Source: Phenylobacterium sp.
GTDB taxonomy: Bacteria > Pseudomonadota > Alphaproteobacteria > Caulobacterales > Caulobacteraceae
Assembly (NCBI GenBank): GCA_017991675.1
Contig: JAGOQB010000014.1
Coordinates: 1 to 62,966, forward strand
Direction: 5' to 3'
Length of the DNA: 62,966 bases
Every line of letters starts with the position of its first letter. Position 1 is the stretch's first letter. Under the pieces are notes generated by a model, which saw only the letters and a program-made list of their open reading frames with translations, made no database searches and was not told where the DNA came from. Below are positions 1 to 10,099 of the stretch, piece by piece. Both the position numbers and the translations under genes were made by a program.

Positions 1-63
1 TCGCTGTATCGCCGCGCGGATGGCGTGCGTGGTCGTGGCGCTGCCGTGGAGTATCTGGCCCAT
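1..63 (-). CDS. IS481-family transposase, N-terminal 21 residues only
   Basis: The partial reading frame begins with ATG at 61-63 and runs off the left edge after 21 codons. The peptide begins MGQILHGSATTT and continues HAIRAAIQR. This is the characteristic opening of IS481-type DDE transposases, where it leads into a helix-turn-helix. A purine-rich ribosome site (GGGAGGAG on the minus strand, about 65-72) precedes the ATG. No catalytic residue is in view, so activity cannot be judged. The family call rests on this short N-terminus and the adjacent terminus. Confidence 0.75.
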   Translation of the reverse strand, partial: MGQILHGSATTTHAIRAAIQR

Positions 64-70
64 AGCTCCT

Positions 71-114
71 CCCGGTGTGAGCACTCAGCTAAACTGAGTC
101 CCCCACACACCGGG
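71..114 (-). repeat. Nested inverted repeat in the transposase leader
   Basis: Outer arms CCCGGTGTG (71-79) and CACACCGGG (106-114) are perfectly complementary. Inside them are perfect inner arms ACTCAG (83-88) and CTGAGT (94-99). In the minus-strand RNA the last outer arm abuts and partly overlaps the GGGAGGAG ribosome site, so the stem could mask translation initiation of the transposase. The pairing is seen directly; the regulatory role is inference. Confidence 0.6.
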
Positions 115-123
115 ACCAGACAC

Positions 124-1791
<1,668 letters not shown>

Positions 1792-1907
1792 GAGGCGTCC
1801 GCGCTCGCTCTGCCGAAAAGATCAGGGAATTCGACGAGGGAGATACCCGCCGCGGGCGCAAGGTGCAACGTGCGGGGCTCTCCGGCCCCGTCGCGCCCGA
1901 AGAAAAA

Positions 1908-1944
1908 CGCCGCCCGCCTCGTGCAGGAGCAGAGGCGGACGGCG
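1908..1944 (-). terminator. Intrinsic terminator of the TonB receptor gene
   Basis: Twelve-base arms at 1908-1919 and 1933-1944 pair with a single mismatch around a 13-base loop. On the minus strand the stem is followed by GTTTTTCTTC. It lies 36 bases beyond the receptor stop codon and upstream of ettA, so it should insulate ettA from receptor transcription. Confidence 0.7.
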
Positions 1945-1980
1945 GGGGTCGCAGCGATTTCGCGGCGGTTACGGCCCGGA

Positions 1981-4176
1981 CTAGAAGTCGACCTTCACCG
2001 ACAGCCACAGGCGGCGCGGCTCCTGGTTGTTGGTGTACTCGGCGCCATAGGCGACCGGCGAGCCGTAGGGCAGCAGCCGCACGAAGTCCTTGTCGAACAG
2101 GTTGTAGATCGTGGCGTTGACCGTCACGCGCTCGGTCACCTGGAACGAGCCGCCGACATGGAACAGGCTGTAGGCCTTGAAGTCGCCGAGCGCCGCGCGC
2201 GCCCGCGCGTCGCTGCGGAACCGCTCGCTGCGGTACTCGCCGCGCAGCCAGGCCGTCAGCCGGTCGGTGGCGTTCCAGCGCAGGTCGGCGTTGGCCATGT
2301 GCTCGGGGGTGTCGGTCAGCTTCTGGCCAGCCGACGCGCCGCTTTTCTGTTCGCTGTCGGTGTAGGTGTAGTTGGCGCTGAGGGTCCAGGCCTCGAGGAA
2401 ACGGGCGCGCATCGCCATTTCGACGCCGCGGGTCACGGCCTCGTCGATGTTCACGCTCTGGCCGAAGGTCGGATAGCCGGGGAAGAAGCCGACATCGACG
2501 CAGCCGGGCGGACGCCCGGCGCCGGAATTGTACTGGGCCTGGGTCAGGCCGGCGCTGCAGTTGGCGACCGGAACGCCGGTGGCGATCTTGTCCTTGAACT
2601 GGTTGTCGAAGACCGTGAGGTTCGCCGAGAAGCCTTCCAGGCTGTCGTAATAGACGCCGATCTCGCTGCTGGTGCTGGTTTCCGGCGTCAGGGTCGGGGT
2701 GCCCAGCAGCGGCAGGCGGCCCTGGGCGCCGAAGCCGTTGATGCCGCTGGCCAACTGCTCCAGCCGCGGGGTCTTGAAGCCCTGGCTGACGCCGCCCTTC
2801 ACCGTCCAGTGCGGATTAGGGTTCCAGACCAGATAGGCGCGCGGGCTGAAATGCCCGCCGAATTTGCTGTGGTCGTCATGCCGGGCCCCGAGGGTCAGGG
2901 CGAGGGTCTCGGTGAAGCGCCACTCGTCCTCGGCGTAGATCGCCCATTGCTGGTGTTCGAAGGCGCCCGGCGCCACGCCGTCGAGCATCTCGGCGTCCCA
3001 GTACTGGCCGCCGACCGTGAAGGTGTGGTTGCGCCACTGCGAATAGAACTTGGTGTCGAAGATGGTGTTGGTCGACTCCAGCGTCCGCGGGCCGCCGGCG
3101 CCCTTCACGCCGTTGGGGATGATCCGGCCCTTGGTCTCGGTGATCCCGCGCGAAAGGTTGCTCTCCAGCACCCCGAACGGCAGGCGCCAGTTGTGGGCCA
3201 GGGCGTACTGCTGGCGATTGAACTCCAAGGCGTTGCCGTAGCCGCCGGCCGTGGTGTTGGTGCCCATCTGGCCCTTGGAGTTGTCGTACCACTGGGTTCC
3301 GACGTCGGCGTCCAGCCAGAAATCCATGTCGTCGGTCGGTGTCCAGCTCAGCCGCGCGCCATAGCCGCGGATCTCGCTCTTGGTGGGACTGCGGCCGAAA
3401 CCGGCCACCGGCGTCGGCTGGCCGTTGACGTTCTCGAAGGTCAGGGTCGACGCCTCACGGTCCACGAACGAGCCGCGCAGGGTCAGGCCAAGCAGGTCCG
3501 GAACCAGCGGTCCGCTGGCGTAGAGGTTGCCGCCGTAGATGTTCCCGAACTCGTCGTCGCCCTGCAGGGTGCCGTCCAGGGTGACCGAGCCGCCCCAGGT
3601 TTCGCCGACCTTGCGGGTGATGATGTTGACGACCCCGCCCATCGCGTCCGAGCCGTACAGCGTCGAAACCGGCCCGCGAACCACCTCGATCCGCTCGATG
3701 GCGCTGACCGGCGGCAGGAAGCTGGTCGAGGTCTCGCCAAAGCCGTTCGGCGTCACGCTGCCGGCGGTGTTCTGGCGGCGGCCGTCGATCAGGATCAGCG
3801 TGTAGTCGCTGCCCATGCCGCGGATGTTGATGTTGAGCCCGCCGGTCTTGCCAACCGAACCGCCGACGTCGACCCCCTCCACGGTCGAGAGCACCTCGGC
3901 CAGGTTGGTGGCGCGCATCTGCTGCAGTTCGGTGCGGGAGATCACGGTCACGCTCGCCGGCGCCTCGACGATCTTCTGCTCGAAACCGGCCGCGGTGACG
4001 ACGACGCCCTCGACGTCGTTGACGTCGCTGGCCGCGCTGTCGGCGCTGACCGCACGCGCCGCAGGGGCGGTGCGGCGATCCTCGGCCTCGACCTCAGCGA
4101 AGGCGGCGCCGCCGGAAAAGGCGAGGCAAACGCCCGCGCTGGTCCTCATCAGGGCACGGGTAATCGGCGCGAACAA
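1981..4176 (-). CDS. TonB-dependent outer-membrane receptor, catecholate/colicin-I receptor type
   Basis: The 731-residue protein has a signal peptide ending near AAFA. A TonB-box-like stretch with EGVVVTA is followed by a plug domain (about 60-180, with IRGMGSDYTLILIDGRR and VRGPVSTLYGSDAMGGVVNI). A beta-barrel then runs to a terminal VDF, the aromatic end needed for outer-membrane assembly. These features match CirA/FepA-like siderophore receptors that import substrates using TonB/ExbBD energy. The start is TTG at 4174-4176, preceded by a strong GGGGGA site; an ATG at 4147-4149 has no such site. No transport genes adjoin it, so the substrate is not known. A palindrome upstream (4202-4216) may be a metal-responsive operator. 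Confidence 0.9.
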   Translation of the reverse strand: MFAPITRALMRTSAGVCLAFSGGAAFAEVEAEDRRTAPAARAVSADSAASDVNDVEGVVVTAAGFEQKIVEAPASVTVISRTELQQMRATNLAEVLSTVEGVDVGGSVGKTGGLNINIRGMGSDYTLILIDGRRQNTAGSVTPNGFGETSTSFLPPVSAIERIEVVRGPVSTLYGSDAMGGVVNIITRKVGETWGGSVTLDGTLQGDDEFGNIYGGNLYASGPLVPDLLGLTLRGSFVDREASTLTFENVNGQPTPVAGFGRSPTKSEIRGYGARLSWTPTDDMDFWLDADVGTQWYDNSKGQMGTNTTAGGYGNALEFNRQQYALAHNWRLPFGVLESNLSRGITETKGRIIPNGVKGAGGPRTLESTNTIFDTKFYSQWRNHTFTVGGQYWDAEMLDGVAPGAFEHQQWAIYAEDEWRFTETLALTLGARHDDHSKFGGHFSPRAYLVWNPNPHWTVKGGVSQGFKTPRLEQLASGINGFGAQGRLPLLGTPTLTPETSTSSEIGVYYDSLEGFSANLTVFDNQFKDKIATGVPVANCSAGLTQAQYNSGAGRPPGCVDVGFFPGYPTFGQSVNIDEAVTRGVEMAMRARFLEAWTLSANYTYTDSEQKSGASAGQKLTDTPEHMANADLRWNATDRLTAWLRGEYRSERFRSDARARAALGDFKAYSLFHVGGSFQVTERVTVNATIYNLFDKDFVRLLPYGSPVAYGAEYTNNQEPRRLWLSVKVDF

Positions 4177-4201
4177 AGCTATCCCCCAAACTCAAGCTAT
4201 A

Positions 4202-4216
4202 TGCGATTAGGTCGCA
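4202..4216. promoter_or_regulatory. Fur-like palindrome upstream of the receptor
   Basis: TGCGATTAGGTCGCA has perfect five-base arms (TGCGA/TCGCA) and lies 26 bases upstream of the receptor start, inside the divergent control region shared with the vWA gene. Alphaproteobacterial Fur sites commonly have TGC...GCA arms with an AT-rich centre. The fit is partial, so this is a candidate only. Confidence 0.4.
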
Positions 4217-4369
4217 TTAACATACCTAAGCTCAAACGCAATCGCTTGTGCGACTTACTCGCAATTTCCTGACGTGGTTGTGATGCCTCGCCCAGGTCGC
4301 GATGGCGCCGATTTTTCGCCGCAGGCCGCGCGCCAAGCTGCGCCATGGATCCCAGCCGAGAGGTTCGCC

Positions 4370-6157
4370 ATGTCCGCGCGTAAGATGTTGCGTAGCGCCT
4401 CAGTCACCAGCCTGGCGGCGCTGACGGCGCTCGCCGCCGCCCCGACCGCGCCCCAGGCGCGGCCCGCGATCCGCGACGGCGTTCCGACCCCGGCCGCCTG
4501 CGAGGCGCTGGGCTTCCCCGCCCAGACGACCGGATATGACGGCGCGCCGCCGCGCCGGGCGTACCGCGCCGCGCCGATGCCGGCCCCGCCGCCCATGCCT
4601 GCGCCTCGATCCGCCGAGGCGCTGCAGCAGATGTCGCCGCTGCCGGCTCCGCCGGTCGAATACCGGATCGCGCCGCCCGCCCCGCCCCATCCGGTCGTCG
4701 TCACCGGGTCGGCGGTTCGCCCCAACGTCGACACCGAGCGCTATCCCGGCGTCCAGACCAATCCGATCAAGCGGGTGGCCGAGGAGCCCGTCTCCACCTT
4801 CTCGGTCGACGTCGACACCGCCTCCTACGCCAATGTCCGGCGCTTCCTGAACGACGGCGCGCGACCGCCGAGCGACGCCGTCCGGGTCGAGGAGATGGTC
4901 AACTACTTCGACTACGGCTACGCCCTGCCCGCCGACCGGGCGACGCCGTTCCGCCCCCATGTCGCCGTGACGCCCTCGCCCTGGGCCAAGGACCGCCAGA
5001 TCGTGCACATCGGGCTGCAGGGCTACGACCTGCCGCGCACCTCCGAGCCGCCGCTGAACCTGGTCTTTCTGGTCGACACCTCCGGCTCGATGTGGAGCGA
5101 GGACCGCCTGCCATTGGCGATCAAGTCGCTGAACTTGCTGGTGGACCAACTTCGCCCTCAGGACCGCGTGGCCATCGTCGCCTACGCCGGATCGGCCGGC
5201 GCGGTGCTATCGCCCACCGACGGGCGCAACAAGCTGAAGGTCCGCTGTGCGCTCGGCGCCCTGCGCGCCGGAGGCTCCACCGCCGGCGGCGAGGGCCTAA
5301 AACTCGCCTACGACCTGGCCAAGCAGAACTTCGATCCGAAGGCGATCAACCGGGTGATCCTGATGACCGACGGCGACTTCAACGTCGGCGTCGCCGATCC
5401 CGCCAAGCTCAAGGACCTGGTCGCCACCAAGCGCAAGGAAGGGACCTATCTCTCGGTCTACGGCTTCGGCCGCGGCAACTACAACGACGTGATGATGCAG
5501 GCCCTGGCCCAGAACGGCAACGGGACGGCCGCCTACATCGACACCCTGAACGAGGCCCGCAAGCTGCTGCGGGACGACTTCGCCAGTTCGCTGTTCCCTA
5601 TCGCGGACGACGTGAAGGTGCAGGTCGAGTTCAATCCGGCGACCGTCAGCGAATACCGCCTGATCGGCTACGAAACCCGGATGCTGCAGCGCGAGGACTT
5701 CAACAACGACCAGGTCGACGCTGGAGAGGTCGGCTCGCGCGCCTCAGTCACCGCCCTCTATGAGATCACCCCCGCCGGCGCCCGCGGCTCCAGCGATCCG
5801 CTGCGCTACGGCTCGGCGGGTCCTGCGACCGCCCCGGCAGGAGCACGTGAGCTCGCCTACCTGAAGATCCGCTACAAGCTGCCCGGCGGCGCGACCTCGC
5901 AACTGATCGAACGGCCGATCGGGACGCGCGACGTCTATCCGACCGTGCAGGCCGCGCCGGAAGCGACCCGCTGGGCCCTGGCCGTCGCCGCCTTCGGCCA
6001 GATGCTCAAGGCCGACCCGCGCCTCGACGCCGGCTATGGCTGGAGCGACGTGACGGCGCTGGCGCAGGGCGCGCGCGGCGACGACCCGTTCGGCGTCCGC
6101 GCCGAATTCGTGCAGCTGGTCCGCGCCGCCGGAGAGGCGCAACCTCGGGCGGACTAG
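4370..6157 (+). CDS. vWA-domain protein, YfbK-like, with signal peptide
   Basis: The 595-residue exported protein is of the YfbK type. The N-terminus MSARKMLRSASVTSLAAL leads into a Pro/Ala-rich stretch (to about 110). A conserved block follows (about 125-200; FSVDVDTASYANVRRFLNDG, VRVEEMVNYFDY), then a von Willebrand factor A domain with a complete metal-ion motif DTSGS at 236-240 and the later TDGDFNVG. The C-terminal half has the family's beta-rich domain. Function is unknown beyond probable metal-dependent protein binding in the periplasm. The open frame extends upstream to 4274, but ATG at 4370 has a GAGAGG site and gives a clean signal peptide, so I chose it. It is divergent from the TonB receptor gene. 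Confidence 0.88.
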   Translation: MSARKMLRSASVTSLAALTALAAAPTAPQARPAIRDGVPTPAACEALGFPAQTTGYDGAPPRRAYRAAPMPAPPPMPAPRSAEALQQMSPLPAPPVEYRIAPPAPPHPVVVTGSAVRPNVDTERYPGVQTNPIKRVAEEPVSTFSVDVDTASYANVRRFLNDGARPPSDAVRVEEMVNYFDYGYALPADRATPFRPHVAVTPSPWAKDRQIVHIGLQGYDLPRTSEPPLNLVFLVDTSGSMWSEDRLPLAIKSLNLLVDQLRPQDRVAIVAYAGSAGAVLSPTDGRNKLKVRCALGALRAGGSTAGGEGLKLAYDLAKQNFDPKAINRVILMTDGDFNVGVADPAKLKDLVATKRKEGTYLSVYGFGRGNYNDVMMQALAQNGNGTAAYIDTLNEARKLLRDDFASSLFPIADDVKVQVEFNPATVSEYRLIGYETRMLQREDFNNDQVDAGEVGSRASVTALYEITPAGARGSSDPLRYGSAGPATAPAGARELAYLKIRYKLPGGATSQLIERPIGTRDVYPTVQAAPEATRWALAVAAFGQMLKADPRLDAGYGWSDVTALAQGARGDDPFGVRAEFVQLVRAAGEAQPRAD

Positions 6158-6295
6158 CTGCGCCGGCGATCGATTCCGCCTCCCGCACGCTGACGCCGCC
6201 GGGCGTCGGTCGGTGGCCTTGGTCAATTCCTCCACGCCAGAAACCAAACCCTCGCCCGTTCGTTAGTCCTCAGTCCAACAAGAGGGAGGCGGCGA

Positions 6296-7516
6296 GTGTT
6301 CGACGTCACCGACTCGCGCTCTGAGAATCTGATACGACTCGACCCGACAGAAGCTCCGCATTTTGGTGCACCGGGTCGCATGGGTTTCCACCTGATCGAC
6401 ACCACCATGATGTACGCGCCGCGCTCCGGCGGCGTGAAACGATACCTGCATCAGAAGCGCGACTGGCTGGCCAAGCGCCGTCCAGACATCAGCCACACCA
6501 TGGTCGTGCCCGGCCCGACGACGGGCTTGGCCGCCCACGGCATCGTCAGCGTCGCCGCCGCCCGGCTGCCGTTCGGCGACGGCTATCGGATGCCCGCCTC
6601 GACCACGAAGTGGGAAACCGTGATCCGGATGCTGGAGCCCGACATCATCGAGGCCGGCGACATGTTCGTACCCGGCCACGCGGCGCTCGACGCCGGCGAG
6701 GCGCTCGGCGTGCCGGTAGTCGGCTTCTGCCACACCGACGCGGCCGCCCTGGCCGCCCTGCATTTCGGGGAATGGGCCGAGGCGCCGGCCATGAAGCACT
6801 GGGCCGCCACCTTCCAGCGTTTCGACCGGGTCGTCGCCCCCAGCCGCCACATCGCCCAGCGCCTGTCCGAGGCCGGGGTCGAGAAGGTCAGCGTGCAGAT
6901 GCTGGGCGTCGACACCGAGCTGTTCCACCCCAGCCGCGCCGACGGCGAGCGGCTGAAGCGCCGCCTCGGCCTGCCGGCCGACGCGCGGCTGCTGGTGTTC
7001 GCCGGGCGGCCCGCGCGCGAGAAGAACATCGAAAGCCTGATCTGCGCGGTCGAGCGGCTGGGCGCGCCCTACTACCTGCTGCTGGTCGGGGCGGCCAAGG
7101 ACGCCCACTATTCGCCGCGGGTGATCCCGATGGGCTACGAACGCGATCCGGCGAAGCTGGCCGGGGTCATCGCCAGCTGCGACGCCCTGGTGCACGCCAA
7201 TGAGAACGAGCCGTTCGGCCTGGTGGTGCTGGAGGCCCTGGCCGCCGGCCTGCCGGTGGTCGGTCCCTCGCGCGGCGGCATTTCCGAATTGATCGACGAG
7301 CGTGTCGGCCAGCGCGCCGCCAGCGTCGATCCGGCCGGGATGGCCGAGGCGATCGAGGCGCTGTTCGCCCGCGACCTGGAGCATGTGAAGCGCGCCGCCC
7401 GGCGCCGCGCCGAGCAGCGTCATCGCTGGGACAACACCTTCGAGGGCCTCACCCGGCTCTATGGGGAGCTGGTCGCCCAGCGCAGCGCCGCCGAGATCGT
7501 GCCCCTGCGGGCCTGA
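6296..7516 (+). CDS. GT-B family 4 glycosyltransferase
   Basis: The 406-residue glycosyltransferase has the GT4 fold: an N-terminal acceptor domain with the glycine-rich PRSGGVKRYL near residues 40-49, and a C-terminal nucleotide-sugar domain. The latter has VFAGRPAREKNIESL and the signature NENEPFGLVVLEALAAGLP containing the EX7E pair. It would add a sugar to a lipid or polysaccharide acceptor at the cytoplasmic face of the membrane; neither sugar nor acceptor can be read from the sequence. The GTG start at 6296 is supported by AGGGAGG at 6283-6289. An internal ATG at 6380 would begin MGFHLIDTT and leave a GANTC cluster outside the gene. No glycan cluster surrounds it. Confidence 0.85.
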   Translation: MFDVTDSRSENLIRLDPTEAPHFGAPGRMGFHLIDTTMMYAPRSGGVKRYLHQKRDWLAKRRPDISHTMVVPGPTTGLAAHGIVSVAAARLPFGDGYRMPASTTKWETVIRMLEPDIIEAGDMFVPGHAALDAGEALGVPVVGFCHTDAAALAALHFGEWAEAPAMKHWAATFQRFDRVVAPSRHIAQRLSEAGVEKVSVQMLGVDTELFHPSRADGERLKRRLGLPADARLLVFAGRPAREKNIESLICAVERLGAPYYLLLVGAAKDAHYSPRVIPMGYERDPAKLAGVIASCDALVHANENEPFGLVVLEALAAGLPVVGPSRGGISELIDERVGQRAASVDPAGMAEAIEALFARDLEHVKRAARRRAEQRHRWDNTFEGLTRLYGELVAQRSAAEIVPLRA

Positions 7517-7523
7517 AAAAAGA

Positions 7524-7547
7524 AAGGCTCCCCTCGCGGGGAGCCTT
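7524..7547 (-). terminator. Intrinsic terminator of the acyl-CoA dehydrogenase operon
   Basis: AAGGCTCCCC pairs perfectly with GGGGAGCCTT around a TCGC loop. On the minus strand the stem is followed by a T-rich tract (TCTTTTTT). It sits 40 bases after the stop of the dehydrogenase at 7588. On the plus strand no T-run follows, so it is a poor terminator for the convergent glycosyltransferase gene. Confidence 0.85.
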
Positions 7548-7587
7548 CAAGGCCGGAACGCCTCCCAACTCGTTGGCGTCCAGTGCT

Positions 7588-8817
7588 TTAGCGGCCGGTC
7601 GGCATGTCCTTGAACGCCACGTCCTTGTCGACGCGGATGTCGCCCGGCAGGCCGAGCACGCGCTCGGCGATGATGTTGCGCAGGATCTCGTCGGTGCCAC
7701 CGGCGATCCGCAGGCCCGGCGCGAACATCAGCGACCAGTGGAACGCGGCGCTCAGCGGCGCGAGGTCCTCGTCGTTGATGATCCCGTACTGGTCGAGCAT
7801 TTCGACCGCGGTGTTGGCCAGTTCCTGCATCTGCACGGCCGAGATGATCTTGCCGATCGAGCTCTCGGGGCCCGGGGTCTGGCCGCGCGACAGTGCTGTC
7901 ATGGTCCGGTTGCGGGTGTGCTTCAACCCTTCGGCCTGGACGTACCAGTCGGCCAGCTTCTCGCGCACGGCCTGATCCTGCAGCGCCGTGGCGCCGTCGA
8001 GGCCCGGGGTCTTGCGCGCGGTCTCCATGAACTGGCTCCAGCCGGCGCCGGTGGCGCCGCCGACCGCCAGGCGCTCGTTCATCAGCGTGACCAGGCTGAC
8101 CTTCCAGCCGTCGCCCTCCGCGCCCAGCCGCTGGCTGTCCTTGACCCGCACATTGGTGAAGAACACCTCATTGAAGCCCGAGCCGCCCGACATCTGGTGG
8201 ATCGGCTTGACCTCGACCCCCGGATCCTTGAGGTCGAGCCAGAACATGGTCAGGCCCTTGTGCTTCGGCACATTCGGGTTTGTCCGAACGATTACAATGC
8301 CATAGTCGGAGAACTGGGCGCCCGTCGTCCACACCTTCTGGCCGTTGATCACCCAGTCGCCGGAGCCGTCGTCGACCCGCTCGGCCTTGGTGCGCGAGGC
8401 CGCCACGTCCGAGCCGCCGGACGGTTCGGAGAACAGCTGGCTCCAGATTTCCTCACCGCGCAGCGCGGGGCCGACGAACCGCTTCTTGGTCTCCTCGTCG
8501 GCGAAGGTCATCACCGTGGGCACGCACATGCCCAGGCCGATCTGGAACGGATTGCCGGGGATCGGGTGCTTGGCCTCTTCCTGGTTGAAGATCACCTGCT
8601 GGACCGGCGTGCCGCCCTGCCCGCCCCATTCCTTCGGCCAGGTGATGCAGGCGTAGCCGGCCGCCGCCTTCTTGGCCTGCCAGGCCTTGGAGGCGGCCAT
8701 GCCGTCGCCGGCCTCCGGATCGGCCGAGCCTTCCTGCTTCTTCGGGGCGTTGGCGCCCAGCCAGTCCCGGACCTGCTTGCGATAGGCGGCTTCTTCGGGA
8801 GTGTCGTTGAAATCCAT
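7588..8817 (-). CDS. Acyl-CoA dehydrogenase, larger subunit of a pair
   Basis: The 409-residue FAD-dependent dehydrogenase introduces an alpha,beta double bond into an acyl-CoA. It shows the family order: N-terminal helical domain, central beta domain (TGAQFSDYGIVIVRTN; FFTNVRVKDSQRLG) and C-terminal helices ending in GGTDEILRNIIAERVLGLPGD. It lies 14 bases behind a second, shorter dehydrogenase and the two form an operon. Such FadE pairs are often heteromeric in actinobacteria and proteobacteria, for example steroid side-chain enzymes. Here the substrate is not determined by context. The ATG at 8817 is preceded by GGGAGAG. No other beta-oxidation gene adjoins. Confidence 0.9.
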   Translation of the reverse strand: MDFNDTPEEAAYRKQVRDWLGANAPKKQEGSADPEAGDGMAASKAWQAKKAAAGYACITWPKEWGGQGGTPVQQVIFNQEEAKHPIPGNPFQIGLGMCVPTVMTFADEETKKRFVGPALRGEEIWSQLFSEPSGGSDVAASRTKAERVDDGSGDWVINGQKVWTTGAQFSDYGIVIVRTNPNVPKHKGLTMFWLDLKDPGVEVKPIHQMSGGSGFNEVFFTNVRVKDSQRLGAEGDGWKVSLVTLMNERLAVGGATGAGWSQFMETARKTPGLDGATALQDQAVREKLADWYVQAEGLKHTRNRTMTALSRGQTPGPESSIGKIISAVQMQELANTAVEMLDQYGIINDEDLAPLSAAFHWSLMFAPGLRIAGGTDEILRNIIAERVLGLPGDIRVDKDVAFKDMPTGR

Positions 8818-8831
8818 GATCCTGCTCTCCC

Positions 8832-9953
8832 TTAGGCGGCTTCGACGTTGCGGCGTTCGAGGTGGCTGACGAGGCGCTCCTTCCAGACACGGGGCGCGCC
8901 GGCCACGAGCGAGAGCTGGCGCGAGCGCCGATAGTGCAGATGGCAGTCCATTTCCCAGGTGAAGCCGATGCCGCCGTGGGTCTGGATATTCTCCTTGGAG
9001 CCGAACCAGTAGGCCTCGCTGGCGGCGATCCGAGCGGCGCTGGCCGCGACCGGCAGCTCCGGCGCGTTCGTGTTCAGCGCCCAGGCGCCGTAGTAGGCGT
9101 TCGAACGCGAGAGCTCGTTCTTGACGTACATGTCGGCGAGCTTGTGCTTGATCGCCTGGTACGAGGCGATGACGCGGCCGAAGGCGTAGCGCTCCAGCGC
9201 ATATTCCTTGGCCATCTCCAGGCAGCGGTCGGCGCCGCCGGTCTGTTCGAAGGCCAGCAGCACGGCGGCGCGATCGAAGATCTGCTCAAGCAGGTCGAAG
9301 CCCTCGCCGGCGTTTCCGACCCGGCGGACGGGGGTGTCCTTGAAGGTCAGCTTGGCGGCGTCACGGGTCGGATCCAGCGTCTTGACCGCTTCACGGGCGA
9401 CGGATGCGTCGGTCAGGTCGGCCAGGAAGAGGCCCGCCTTGCCGTTCTCCTTGGCCAGCACCAGCGCGACATTGGCGATGTCGCCGTCGGTCACCGGGAT
9501 CTTCACGCCGCTGAGCTTGCCGTCGGCGACGGTCGCCTGGAGGTTCGACGCATTCAGCACGCCGGGGCCCTCGGAGGTGGCGATCGCCCCGATGATCTCG
9601 CCGGCGGCGATCTTCGGCAGCAGGTACGCCTTCTGCTCGTCGTTGCCGGCCAGCATGATCGCTTCGGCCAGAAAGTAGACCGTCGAGGCGAACGGGATCG
9701 GCGCTACGGCCCGGCCCAGTTCCTCGGCGATGACGCAGAGCTCGAGATGGCCAAGACCGAGGCCGCCGTGGGCCTCCGGGATGGCGGCGCCGAGCCAGCC
9801 CTGCGCGGCGACCGCCTTCCAGAGGTCGGCGTCATAGGCCTGGGCGTCGTCGTCGAGCACCTTGCGCACCCGCGTCGTCGGGCAGTTGGCGTCGAGGAAC
9901 TTGCGCGCCTCGTTCTTCAGGAACTTCTGATCGTCTGAAAAGTCGAAATTCAT
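8832..9953 (-). CDS. Acyl-CoA dehydrogenase, smaller subunit of a pair
   Basis: The 373-residue acyl-CoA dehydrogenase is the first gene of a two-gene operon with the 409-residue enzyme. The N-terminal helical domain begins MNFDFSDDQKFLKNEARKFLD. The middle domain is recognisable but weaker (TSEGPGVLNASNLQATVADGKLSGVK). The C-terminus has HGGIGFTWEMDCHLHYRR, the usual active-site/FAD region. It is shorter and more divergent than its partner. That is the pattern of heteromeric acyl-CoA dehydrogenases, in which each subunit supplies part of the FAD site; the heteromer is inference. The promoter lies in 9954-10099, shared with a divergent gene and containing a TTGAC/GTCAA palindrome. Confidence 0.88.
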   Translation of the reverse strand: MNFDFSDDQKFLKNEARKFLDANCPTTRVRKVLDDDAQAYDADLWKAVAAQGWLGAAIPEAHGGLGLGHLELCVIAEELGRAVAPIPFASTVYFLAEAIMLAGNDEQKAYLLPKIAAGEIIGAIATSEGPGVLNASNLQATVADGKLSGVKIPVTDGDIANVALVLAKENGKAGLFLADLTDASVAREAVKTLDPTRDAAKLTFKDTPVRRVGNAGEGFDLLEQIFDRAAVLLAFEQTGGADRCLEMAKEYALERYAFGRVIASYQAIKHKLADMYVKNELSRSNAYYGAWALNTNAPELPVAASAARIAASEAYWFGSKENIQTHGGIGFTWEMDCHLHYRRSRQLSLVAGAPRVWKERLVSHLERRNVEAA

Positions 9954-10033
9954 TTCCGCCCATTCCGCCGTCTGTGCGGCCGGTTGATGCTTGCTTGGCG
10001 GCCACCATACGCACCGTACGCGCCTTGAAAAGA

Positions 10034-10048
10034 TTGACCTCGCGTCAA
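10034..10048. promoter_or_regulatory. TTGAC-N5-GTCAA palindrome upstream of the dehydrogenase operon
   Basis: Perfect five-base arms TTGAC (10034-10038) and GTCAA (10044-10048) lie 81 bases upstream of the first dehydrogenase start and 52 bases upstream of the divergent gene at 10100. The half-sites equal the outer halves of the longer palindrome at 61083-61101 near other acyl-CoA genes. Binding by a TetR-type regulator is possible but inferred. Confidence 0.35.
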
Positions 10049-10099
10049 GAAATTCAGGGTTTTATGGCCTGCTGAACAAGGGCTCCGGAAGGCGCGCGC

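Larger units (their letters stand above)
1..122 (-). mobile_element. Right end of an IS481-type insertion sequence, cut by the window edge
   Basis: The first 122 bases are the start-side end of an insertion sequence that continues off the left edge. Read on the minus strand it begins TGTCTGGTCCC, with the TGT terminus usual in the IS481 family, followed by an untranslated leader and a transposase start. The element ends one base before the stop codon of the neighbouring ettA gene (124-126), so it inserted immediately behind that gene and displaced any native terminator. The other end and any target duplication are outside the window. The exact outer base is an inference from the terminus. Confidence 0.7.
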
